DNA of 5,515 nt. Source: Acidimicrobiia bacterium. Its GTDB lineage: Bacteria > Actinomycetota > Acidimicrobiia > Spongiisociales > ZC4RG35. Numbering within the stretch: position 1 is the stretch's first letter; the number at the start of each line of letters is the position of its first letter. The stretch covers positions 1 to 5,515 of the forward strand of contig JAOUGY010000261.1 of the NCBI GenBank assembly GCA_029865445.1, read 5' to 3'. The translations under genes were made by a program, and so were the position numbers. This document shows, piece by piece, positions 1-4,900 of this stretch. Under the pieces are notes generated by a model, which was not told the origin of the DNA, made no database searches, and was given only the letters and a program-made list of their open reading frames with translations.

Positions 1-126
1 TTCGGTACATCCGCCTCCTTCAAGCCCCAACGAGAAGAGGGTCGTCCCCATGGCGCCGTCGGCGACGAGGACACCTCGTTCCGCGAGCAGCCGCTCGAAC
101 TTCGTACAGCCGGAATCCTTGGTCAT
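1..126 (-). CDS. Homocysteine S-methyltransferase, betaine-homocysteine methyltransferase type (partial, N-terminal 42 residues)
   Basis: The reading frame enters from the left edge, so only the first 42 codons are visible and no stop is seen. The start ATG is at 126-124, with a GGAGG at 139-135 and 8 bases between. The fragment contains FERLLAERGVLVADGAMGTT (residues 10-29) followed by LFSLGLE. The R-G-x-L-V-x-D-G-A-M-G-T pattern is the typical N-terminus of the zinc-dependent homocysteine S-methyltransferase domain (S-methyl_trans family), the first strand and turn of its TIM barrel. The family moves a methyl group from betaine, methyltetrahydrofolate or S-methylmethionine to homocysteine, giving methionine in the cytoplasm. 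The zinc-binding cysteines lie further downstream and are outside the window, so the methyl donor cannot be decided; the wording is closest to betaine-type enzymes. The SAM-II-like riboswitch in its leader supports a methionine-pathway role. A MetH N-terminal module is the main alternative. Confidence 0.82.
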   Translation of the reverse strand, partial: MTKDSGCTKFERLLAERGVLVADGAMGTTLFSLGLEGGGCTE

Positions 127-134
127 GTCGCAAA

Positions 135-139
135 CCTCC
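135..139 (-). promoter_or_regulatory. Shine-Dalgarno of the homocysteine methyltransferase
   Basis: GGAGG on the minus strand lies 8 bases before the ATG at 126-124 and fixes the start of the partial gene. It is about 90 bases beyond the aptamer, so it is not itself part of the riboswitch pseudoknot. This favours control of transcription over direct masking of the ribosome site. Confidence 0.75.
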
Positions 140-177
140 ACTCGCTGACCGTCTGCGGGAGGCGGACCCGATGAACG

Positions 178-224
178 AAAACCGCCTGGCAACTCCCTTC
201 GCTGTGCGATGGGTACCGGCGGTT
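178..224 (-). terminator. Candidate riboswitch-controlled intrinsic terminator in the methyltransferase leader
   Basis: Read on the minus strand, 223-206 folds back on 202-181. ACCGCC (223-218) pairs with GGCGGT (186-181), GGUA (217-214) with UGCC (191-188), CCC (213-211) with GGG (197-195), and UCGC (209-206) with GCGA (202-199), closing a three-base ACA loop. This gives 17 pairs with one A-A mismatch, a single-base bulge and a three-base bulge. The stem runs straight into TTTT (181-178), then CG. The U tract is short, so termination may be partial. It lies between the aptamer and the gene, where an attenuator would be expected. Confidence 0.5.
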
Positions 225-235
225 CGAGACCGCCG
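217..235 (-). promoter_or_regulatory. Candidate antiterminator hairpin next to the aptamer
   Basis: CGGCGGT (235-229) pairs with ACCGCCG (223-217) around a five-base loop, giving seven perfect and mostly GC pairs. The right arm is the same segment that forms the 5' side of the candidate terminator, so the two hairpins exclude each other. The left arm abuts the 3' end of the SAM-II-like aptamer. If ligand binding holds that end in the aptamer fold, the terminator could form instead, giving an off switch. The pairing is seen in the sequence; the switching is inferred. Confidence 0.42.
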
Positions 236-286
236 CTTTAGCTGCATTTCTTGAGCGCCCGCAAGCTGTCGATCAAATCGGCGCTG
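231..286 (-). promoter_or_regulatory. SAM-II class riboswitch aptamer (copy 1), leader of the homocysteine methyltransferase
   Basis: On the minus strand AGCGCC (285-280) pairs with GGCGCT (259-254) to make P1. The loop begins GATTTGATC and contains AGCTTGC (267-261). After P1 comes CAAGAAATGCAGCTAAAG (253-236). As I recall the SAM-II (SAM-alpha, metX/metA leader) RNA, it has the same order: a GC-rich P1, a loop starting GAUUU, and then a 3' tail with AAAUG-Y-AGCUAAA. Here that tail matches base for base. The loop AGC-U-UGC can pair with GCAGCU (245-240), with one bulged U, to form the H-type pseudoknot. SAM-II senses S-adenosylmethionine and lowers expression of methionine genes, which suits the gene downstream. 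The element begins 11 bases after a good -10 box. A covariance-model search was not possible here. Confidence 0.8.
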
Positions 287-296
287 TCTGGTGGCG

Positions 297-324
297 ATTG
301 TAGCGCCGGGATGCAGTCGGGCAA
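297..324 (-). promoter_or_regulatory. Sigma-70-like promoter for the riboswitch-methyltransferase transcript
   Basis: On the minus strand TTGCCC (324-319) and TACAAT (302-297) are separated by 16 bases. The -10 matches the consensus at five of six positions, the -35 at four of six. Transcription would begin near 290, just before the first base of the aptamer P1 helix, which is the expected arrangement for a leader RNA. Confidence 0.6.
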
Positions 325-390
325 GCACCGTGACACCACCGTTACGAGATTGCGATCGAGCTGCGACGTCCGGAGCACATGCTGTTGGCA

Positions 391-396
391 GGAGGT
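391..396 (+). promoter_or_regulatory. Shine-Dalgarno that decides the lipoprotein start
   Basis: The bases CAGGAGGTGAC lie directly before the ATG at 400 and match the anti-Shine-Dalgarno over an unusually long stretch, though spacing is short. This supports the start at 400 over an in-frame ATG at 379, which would put seven extra residues before the signal peptide. No clear promoter was found for this gene in 303-390. Confidence 0.7.
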
Positions 397-399
397 GAC

Positions 400-1605
400 A
401 TGAGAACCCCAACCCTCGTCGTGGTGTCGATGCTGATCGGTTCGTGTTCAACGCCGAGCCTCACGACTTTGCCTGTGCCGCCCGTCTCGGTGTCCACCAT
501 TGGGACGGTCACCACGGCGACAACCACCGACATCACTCCGACCATGTCCTCGTCGGACACCACGGTTTCGACCTCGATCGGCGGCTGGACCGTGATCGAG
601 CCGCCGGCAGCCCCGGTGATTGCCGCAGCACGCATCGGCGAGGCGGTCATCGTCGGCTCCTGCTCACGAGACGGGAGCGGGGGTGTGTTCAGGGTCGAGT
701 CCGGGCGCTGGGAACAGATGGCGGCCGGGTGCATCACCCAGATCGGCGTCACCTCGCTTGGCATCGTGGCCATCGGACCTGGCGTCAGCGCGGGAGCCGA
801 CCGCTCATGGTCCACGCAACGGGCCGTGTTGATCTCGTCCGACGGAGAGAACTGGGACGCCGTCGCGCTGCACGAGCGACTCGGTTTCGACTACCCGGAC
901 CAGCTGGGAGTACCCGAAGCAGTGTTCGCGCCACCCGAAGACCGGGCGGTCACGGTGCTGTTCACTCGCGCCGCCGAGGGCGAGTCACGTCTCGCCACCC
1001 TCCTGACCACGACCGATGGCGAGACGTGGGAGTTGGTGGAGGGCGCCGAGATCTTCGACAACACCGACATCGGCGCAGTGATGCCCGGCGGCGAAGGGTT
1101 GATCGCCGTGGGAGCATCGCCAGGTGGCGAGTTCGTCCCCACCGCCGCGGTGTTCACGTCGCCCGATGGGGCGTCGTGGCGGAGGGTGACACCGACCACA
1201 GCGGACTTCGAGCACAAGATCATGACCGACGTGATTGCAACTCCTCATGGCTTCGTAGCCGTGGGCGGCGACTTCTTCGAGACCGGTCTGATGACCGCAT
1301 GGACCTCACCCGACGGGCTGTCTTGGACCCGCTCACCGCACCCTGACGAAACGCTCGATCCGAGCGTCGCGCAGATGACCGCCCATCGCATCACGTCGCT
1401 CGACGGTGTCTTGTGGGCATCGGGTGAGGATCATGATGCGTCCAGGTCCGTGAGTTCGCTCTCCGCTCTGTGGAAGTCGGAAGACGGCGGCCGGACATGG
1501 CAACGGGTCGCCGACGACGTATCCGTCCCATTTGTGTTGTTCGACGACGGTCGTGTACGGATTGCGACCACCGCCGACCGTGACGTTCTTCTGATCCAGG
1601 ACTGA
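400..1605 (+). CDS. Secreted lipoprotein with Asp-box (BNR) repeats, probable beta-propeller
   Basis: A 401-residue protein. Residues 1-16 form a lipoprotein signal: a short start with Arg2, a hydrophobic stretch (LVVVSMLI), then the lipobox I-G-S-C with Cys16 as the likely lipid-bearing residue. A Thr/Ser-rich linker (about 17-60) would hold the body away from the membrane. The body has five Asp-box motifs of the form S/T-x-D-G-x-x-W: SSDGENW (146-152), TTDGETW (204-210), SPDGASW (254-260), SPDGLSW (303-309) and SEDGGRTW (360-367). Their spacing of about 50-58 residues fits blades of a sialidase-type (BNR) beta-propeller. Asp boxes are structural, and no sialidase catalytic set can be recognised, so the role is unknown; ligand binding or a surface scaffold are possible. 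Cys88 and Cys111 could form a disulfide. It is divergent from the methyltransferase and converges with the transporter gene. No methionine link is visible in the protein. Confidence 0.85.
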   Translation: MRTPTLVVVSMLIGSCSTPSLTTLPVPPVSVSTIGTVTTATTTDITPTMSSSDTTVSTSIGGWTVIEPPAAPVIAAARIGEAVIVGSCSRDGSGGVFRVESGRWEQMAAGCITQIGVTSLGIVAIGPGVSAGADRSWSTQRAVLISSDGENWDAVALHERLGFDYPDQLGVPEAVFAPPEDRAVTVLFTRAAEGESRLATLLTTTDGETWELVEGAEIFDNTDIGAVMPGGEGLIAVGASPGGEFVPTAAVFTSPDGASWRRVTPTTADFEHKIMTDVIATPHGFVAVGGDFFETGLMTAWTSPDGLSWTRSPHPDETLDPSVAQMTAHRITSLDGVLWASGEDHDASRSVSSLSALWKSEDGGRTWQRVADDVSVPFVLFDDGRVRIATTADRDVLLIQD

Positions 1606-1607
1606 AT

Positions 1608-2513
1608 TCAGTCGGGTGGCGGGGCGGCAACCTCAGGTGGAGAATCGGCGAGCGATCGAGCCACCACCGCCACGACCACGAACGCCCCGCCCACGAGGGT
1701 GGCGGCCACCGGCTTCTCGCCCAACAGCAACCACACCCAGAGCGGGCTCAGCACCAGCTCGATCCCACCGAGGAGCACCAGCTCGGAAGCCGCCACGGTT
1801 CGAGACCCCGCCACGTAGAGGATGAGGCCGCCGCCCATGAAGAGGCCTCCGATGGCGATGCCGGTGACGGCATCTGTGGCGAGGACCTGAAAGTCGTCCG
1901 CCATCGCGGCGGCGAACACCCCCGCGAACACACCGGCCCAGGCGATGGCCGGGTTCATGTCGACGTCCTTCCCTCGGCGGACAGCGAGCACGAAGCCGGT
2001 GTAGCTCGTCACCATGAGCAGCGCCATCAGGTTGCCGAATGTGCGGCCGTCGTCGATCGCCGCCACCGTCATGATCGTGACCCCGATCGCCGCCACCACG
2101 AACCAGAACAGCGTGCGGCGATCGAGTCGCTCCCCGAGGAATAGCCATCCGGCGACAGCCGTCAGGAGCGGCCCGAAGCCGAGCATGAACGACGTGTTGG
2201 CGACGCTGGTGTTCAGCAGGGCGAGGATCGCCGAGATGTTCGAGACGGCCATGAACGCCCCACCCACCACGGCGGTCCAGCCGGCGGCGCGGAAGGTGTC
2301 GATCACTCGACCCTCGTTGCGGATCGCCACCAGCACGAGGATCACCGGGATCACTCCGAGTGAGCGCAACAGCGTGATCTGATAGGCATCGGCCTCTTTG
2401 ATCAGCCGCACGAACAGGGCCGTGAGACTCCACAGCACACCGGCGCCCAGGACCAGCGCCCGGTCCCGCGAGATTCGGCTCGCCCGCTCGAGGCGAAGGG
2501 TGCGCACGCTCAT
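1608..2513 (-). CDS. EamA/DMT-superfamily transporter under a SAM-II-like riboswitch
   Basis: A 301-residue integral membrane protein, the usual size for the drug/metabolite transporter superfamily. It has about ten hydrophobic segments (roughly 19-38, 47-63, 77-95, 106-125, 134-152, 158-178, 187-205, 214-234, 243-263, 269-287) in two EamA halves. Each half ends with the family's G-E signature: LFLGERL (125-131) in the first and LLLGEKP (262-268) in the second. The C-terminus is proline-rich. The ATG at 2513-2511 is chosen because GGAG (2526-2523) lies 9 bases upstream; a longer frame from 2600 would begin inside the riboswitch. DMT members export or import amino acids such as threonine/homoserine, and some in intracellular bacteria carry S-adenosylmethionine. 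The SAM-sensing leader suggests methionine, homocysteine, SAM or a relative as cargo, but the sequence does not show direction or substrate. Its stop lies two bases from that of the convergent lipoprotein gene, leaving no room for a terminator between them. Confidence 0.88.
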   Translation of the reverse strand: MSVRTLRLERASRISRDRALVLGAGVLWSLTALFVRLIKEADAYQITLLRSLGVIPVILVLVAIRNEGRVIDTFRAAGWTAVVGGAFMAVSNISAILALLNTSVANTSFMLGFGPLLTAVAGWLFLGERLDRRTLFWFVVAAIGVTIMTVAAIDDGRTFGNLMALLMVTSYTGFVLAVRRGKDVDMNPAIAWAGVFAGVFAAAMADDFQVLATDAVTGIAIGGLFMGGGLILYVAGSRTVAASELVLLGGIELVLSPLWVWLLLGEKPVAATLVGGAFVVVAVVARSLADSPPEVAAPPPD

Positions 2514-2522
2514 CGGTGTTCG

Positions 2523-2526
2523 CTCC
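2523..2526 (-). promoter_or_regulatory. Shine-Dalgarno of the EamA transporter, able to pair with the aptamer
   Basis: GGAG lies 9 bases before the ATG at 2513-2511 and sets the start. The surrounding TGGAGCG (2527-2521) is a perfect seven-base complement of CGCTCCA (2581-2575), which overlaps the 3' strand of the riboswitch P1 helix. The site could therefore be masked when P1 is not formed. Confidence 0.6.
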
Positions 2527-2554
2527 AGGCTCAAGACGATCGCTACTGTCGACT

Positions 2555-2610
2555 CGCCGCTTTGCCTGCATTTGTGGAGCGCCCGCAAGCTGTCGATCAA
2601 TTCGGCGCTG
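2555..2610 (-). promoter_or_regulatory. SAM-II class riboswitch aptamer (copy 2), leader of the EamA transporter
   Basis: This element is 51/56 identical to copy 1 (231-286), in the same orientation and with no gaps. P1 is AGCGCC (2609-2604) with GGCGCT (2583-2578). The loop again contains AGCTTGC (2591-2585) and the tail has ACAAATGCAGGCAAAG (2575-2560). GCUUGC (2590-2585) pairs with GCAGGC (2569-2564) over six pairs including one U-G, so the pseudoknot is kept although the 3' strand differs from copy 1. One change falls in the conserved loop start, GAAUU instead of GAUUU, which may alter SAM affinity. The start codon lies only about 42 bases beyond the aptamer, leaving little room for a terminator, so control of translation is more likely here. 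It may have arisen by duplication of copy 1 or the reverse. Confidence 0.72.
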
Positions 2611-2622
2611 ACTGCGGCACGG

Positions 2623-2628
2623 AATCTA
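2623..2628 (-). promoter_or_regulatory. Weak -10 box for the EamA leader RNA
   Basis: TAGATT on the minus strand matches the -10 consensus at four of six positions. It ends 13 bases before the aptamer, nearly the same distance as the good -10 of copy 1. No convincing -35 lies at the right spacing (ACCGCC at 2651-2646 is poor), so the call rests mainly on position. Confidence 0.3.
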
Positions 2629-2654
2629 CTTCCTCGAAGACCTCGGGCGGTGAT

Positions 2655-2829
2655 TCAACGCCAGAGCCACAGGTCGTACGACACGACGCCTGTGGCCACG
2701 GAGCGGGGCTCGCCTCCGAAGACATCCACGATCCACAACTGCCCGTCCGAGAGGTAGAAGAGATCGCTGTGTCTGCCCGCCGGGAAAAAACGGGATAACG
2801 GTCTCTTCCGGGATCCGGAACCGGTACAT
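2655..2829 (-). pseudogene. Small broken or frameshifted reading frame, function not recognised
   Basis: On the minus strand two adjacent frames look protein-like but do not join. From the ATG at 2829 one frame reads MYRFRIPEETVIPFFPGG. The next frame continues RHSDLFYLSDGQLWIVDVFG, then GEPRSVATGVVSYDLWLWR, and stops at 2657-2655. The switch falls at a run of six T (A6 at 2785-2790 on the plus strand). Removing one T joins them into about 57 residues. The second part has codons ending almost always in G or C, as in the real genes here. S-D-G-Q-L-W-I-V-D followed by G-G-E-P-R resembles one blade of a TolB/PD40-type propeller, but that is only a likeness. No Shine-Dalgarno is clear; an earlier GTG at 2874 would overlap the divergent oxidoreductase start. 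It may be a gene remnant, a small gene with a sequencing error, or chance. Confidence 0.35.
2806..2820. promoter_or_regulatory. Inverted repeat upstream of the oxidoreductase gene, candidate operator
   Basis: TTCCGG and CCGGAA form a perfect six-base inverted repeat around GAT, 46 bases before the ATG at 2867. This is a plausible spot for a dimeric regulator controlling the oxidoreductase-MFS pair. No matching second copy and no regulator gene is present in the window, and GC-rich palindromes are common by chance. Confidence 0.25.
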
Positions 2830-2866
2830 TCCGCGATACGGATCTGTCTCACGATATGGAATCGGA

Positions 2867-4897
2867 ATGGCCACCGACCCTCTCCTCCAGCCGTTCGCTC
2901 TCAAACACCTCCATCTCCGCAACAGGATCATGAGCACGGCCCATGAACCCGCCTACGCCGAGGACGGGAAACCAAAGCTCCGCTATCAGCTCTATCAGGA
3001 GGAGAAGGCGAAGGGCGGGATCGCCCTATCCATGTTCGGAGGCTCCACCAACGTCGCCCTCGACTCGCCGCCGGTGTTCGGACAGCTGTATGCCGGGGAC
3101 GACTCGATCATCCCCTACTTCCGTCAGCTGGCGGACCGGCTCCATGCCCAGGGGACGGCAACGATGTGCCAGCTCACCCACATGGGGCGGCGAACGGTCT
3201 CCGACGCCGGGGACTGGCTTCCCACCATCGCCCCCTCCTCGGTGCGCGAGCATTCCCACCGGAGCTTCCCCAAGGAGATGGAGGGCTTCGATATCAAGCG
3301 GGTGGTGCGCGCCTTCGGCGAAGCGGCCCGCCGCTGCAAGGACGGCGGGCTCGACGGCGTCGAAGTGATCGCCTACGGCCATCTCGTGGACCAGTTCTGG
3401 ACGCCGCTCGTCAACAAGCGGACCGACCGGTACGGGGGGGCGCTCGAGAACCGGATGCGATTCAGCCTCGAGGTCCTCGAGTCGATCCGGATCCAGGTCG
3501 GGGACGACTTCATCGTCGGAGTCCGAATGTCGGGAACCGAGGACCTCGAAGGAGGACTCACTCAGGAGGACTGCACTGCCATCGCCGTCGCCCTCGCCAG
3601 GACGGGGATGATCGATTTCATCAACGTCATCAAAGGCTGGATCGCCACCGACGAGGCACTGAGTCACGTGATCCCGGGCCTGGGCACCGCCCTCGGGCCG
3701 CACCTTCCCGTCGCCCACGCCATCAAAGAGGCGACCGGTCTGCCCGTGTTCCACGCGGCTCGGATCGCCGACCTCGCCACCGCCCGCCACGCCATCGACG
3801 AAGGCCTACTCGACATGGTGGGGATGACCCGGGCGCACATGGCCGACCCGCACATCGTCCGCAAGCTCGAGGCAGGCGCCGAGGATCGGATCAGACCGTG
3901 TGTGGGCGCCTCCTATTGCATCAACCGGCTGTATCTGGGTCACGACGCGCTGTGCATCCACAACCCGGCCACCGGACGCGAAGAGACGATCCCGCACGTC
4001 GTATCGCCGGCAGGCGGGCGGCGACGGATCGTGGTGGTAGGGGGCGGTCCGGCCGGGCTGGAGGCCGCTCGGGTGTCCGCCGAACGGGGACACGAGGTCG
4101 TGCTGTTCGAGGCGTCGAACGAGCCCGGTGGACAGGTGGTCCTCGCGGCACGTTCCACCGACCGCCGGCGCGACCTCATCGGGATCACCGATTGGCTGAT
4201 CGCCGAAGGCAAGCTGCTGGGCGTTCAAATGCGGTTGGGCACGCTCGCCGATGCCGAGGACGTCATGGCGCTGGACCCCGACGTGGTGGTCGTTGCGACC
4301 GGCGGACTGCCCCGCACGTCGTTCCTGGCGGAAGGCGAGCACCTGGTGGCGACCACCTGGGACATCGTGAGCGGGTCGATCAGACCGACATCGGGCACCG
4401 CTCTCTTGTTCGACGACCACGGCACCGAGGAAGCCTGGTCGTGTGCCGAACGCATGGTCCTCGCCGGGTCACAGGTCGAGATCGTCACGCCCGACCGTCA
4501 CGTCGGATACGAGGTGACCGGGTTGTCATACCCCTCGTACCTGGCCTTCGCCTACGAACACGGGGTCACCATGACACCCGATCACCGTCTCACCGCAGTG
4601 CGGCGATCCGGCGCCGGCCTCGAGTGCGACCTGTGGAACGACTACACGAAGAAGACGGTGAGCCGCGTCGTCGACCAGGTCGTCGTCGAACACGGCACCG
4701 AACCGAATGCCGACGTGTACTTCGACCTCGTCGGGGAGTCCTGCAATGGCGGTGAAGTCGATCTCGACGCCCTGATCGGCGGACAGCCCCAACCCCGAGG
4801 TTCAGGGTTCCAGCTGTTTCGGATCGGAGACGCCGTGGCGTCCCGCAACATCCATGCCGCCATCTACGAGGCGCGTCGATTGTGTAAGGACCTCTGA
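2867..4897 (+). CDS. FMN/4Fe-4S/FAD oxidoreductase, dimethylglycine or N-methylproline demethylase-like (DgcA/StcD group)
   Basis: A 676-residue protein, full length for the trimethylamine dehydrogenase/2,4-dienoyl-CoA reductase superfamily. Residues 1 to about 340 form an old-yellow-enzyme TIM barrel that binds FMN, with LRNRIMSTAH (17-26), QFWTPLVNKRTDRYGG (176-191) and the phosphate-site region GMTRAHMADP (319-328). An iron-sulfur loop follows with Cys345, Cys351 and Cys363; position 348, the second cysteine in trimethylamine dehydrogenase, is Ala. From about 387 comes a dinucleotide-binding domain with GGGPAGLEAA (392-401), Glu415 at the end of the second strand, ATGG (477-480) and the FAD-type IGDA (653-656). 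The layout and phrases such as LSTAH/MSTAH, DQFW and the CVGA-x-YC loop recall the bacterial dimethylglycine demethylase and stachydrine/N-methylproline demethylase group, which remove N-methyl groups from methylated amino acids in the cytoplasm. Substrate is inferred; an enoate reductase is the alternative. The start has only a weak GGA at 2858-2860, but the N-terminus matches the family. The MFS gene follows after 3 bases. Confidence 0.85.
   Translation: MATDPLLQPFALKHLHLRNRIMSTAHEPAYAEDGKPKLRYQLYQEEKAKGGIALSMFGGSTNVALDSPPVFGQLYAGDDSIIPYFRQLADRLHAQGTATMCQLTHMGRRTVSDAGDWLPTIAPSSVREHSHRSFPKEMEGFDIKRVVRAFGEAARRCKDGGLDGVEVIAYGHLVDQFWTPLVNKRTDRYGGALENRMRFSLEVLESIRIQVGDDFIVGVRMSGTEDLEGGLTQEDCTAIAVALARTGMIDFINVIKGWIATDEALSHVIPGLGTALGPHLPVAHAIKEATGLPVFHAARIADLATARHAIDEGLLDMVGMTRAHMADPHIVRKLEAGAEDRIRPCVGASYCINRLYLGHDALCIHNPATGREETIPHVVSPAGGRRRIVVVGGGPAGLEAARVSAERGHEVVLFEASNEPGGQVVLAARSTDRRRDLIGITDWLIAEGKLLGVQMRLGTLADAEDVMALDPDVVVVATGGLPRTSFLAEGEHLVATTWDIVSGSIRPTSGTALLFDDHGTEEAWSCAERMVLAGSQVEIVTPDRHVGYEVTGLSYPSYLAFAYEHGVTMTPDHRLTAVRRSGAGLECDLWNDYTKKTVSRVVDQVVVEHGTEPNADVYFDLVGESCNGGEVDLDALIGGQPQPRGSGFQLFRIGDAVASRNIHAAIYEARRLCKDL
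4886..4890 (+). promoter_or_regulatory. Shine-Dalgarno for the TTG-started MFS gene
   Basis: AAGGA lies inside the last codons of the oxidoreductase gene, 10 bases before the TTG at 4901. An in-frame TGA at 4895-4897 rules out any earlier start. The next ATG (4961) would cut away half of the first membrane helix, so TTG is the best start. The arrangement suggests translational coupling. Confidence 0.55.
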
Positions 4898-4900
4898 ACC

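Noticed and set aside
181..206. Faint likeness to a glycine riboswitch (GCGAAGGGAG with later CCAGGCGG)
   Set aside because: The key conserved blocks and their order do not match, and the bases are accounted for by the candidate terminator stem.
218..241. tRNA T-arm lookalike on the plus strand (GGCGG, loop TTCGAGA, CCGCC)
   Set aside because: No matching acceptor strand lies about 65-72 bases upstream and no D or anticodon arm is seen. The hairpin is better explained as the antiterminator of the minus-strand leader.
379..399. Earlier ATG for the lipoprotein
   Set aside because: It lacks a good ribosome site, and it would put seven residues before the signal peptide and translate through the strong Shine-Dalgarno of the ATG at 400.
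2514..2600. Longer start for the EamA transporter at a TTG at 2600
   Set aside because: It would place the start inside the aptamer loop and add 29 residues unlike the family; the ATG at 2513 has a proper Shine-Dalgarno.
231..2610. Reading the 56-base repeat pair as mobile-element ends or a dispersed repeat
   Set aside because: No transposase or target duplication is visible, the copies are in direct orientation within gene leaders, and their differences keep RNA pairing, which fits a riboswitch better.
3026..3790. Long minus-strand open frame opposite the oxidoreductase gene
   Set aside because: It has no recognisable domain and its composition is typical of an antisense shadow in high-GC DNA.
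3166..4755. Long plus-strand open frame overlapping the oxidoreductase gene
   Set aside because: Its Arg/Pro/Gly-rich translation is the usual shadow of a GC-rich gene in another frame; the oxidoreductase frame has clear family motifs.
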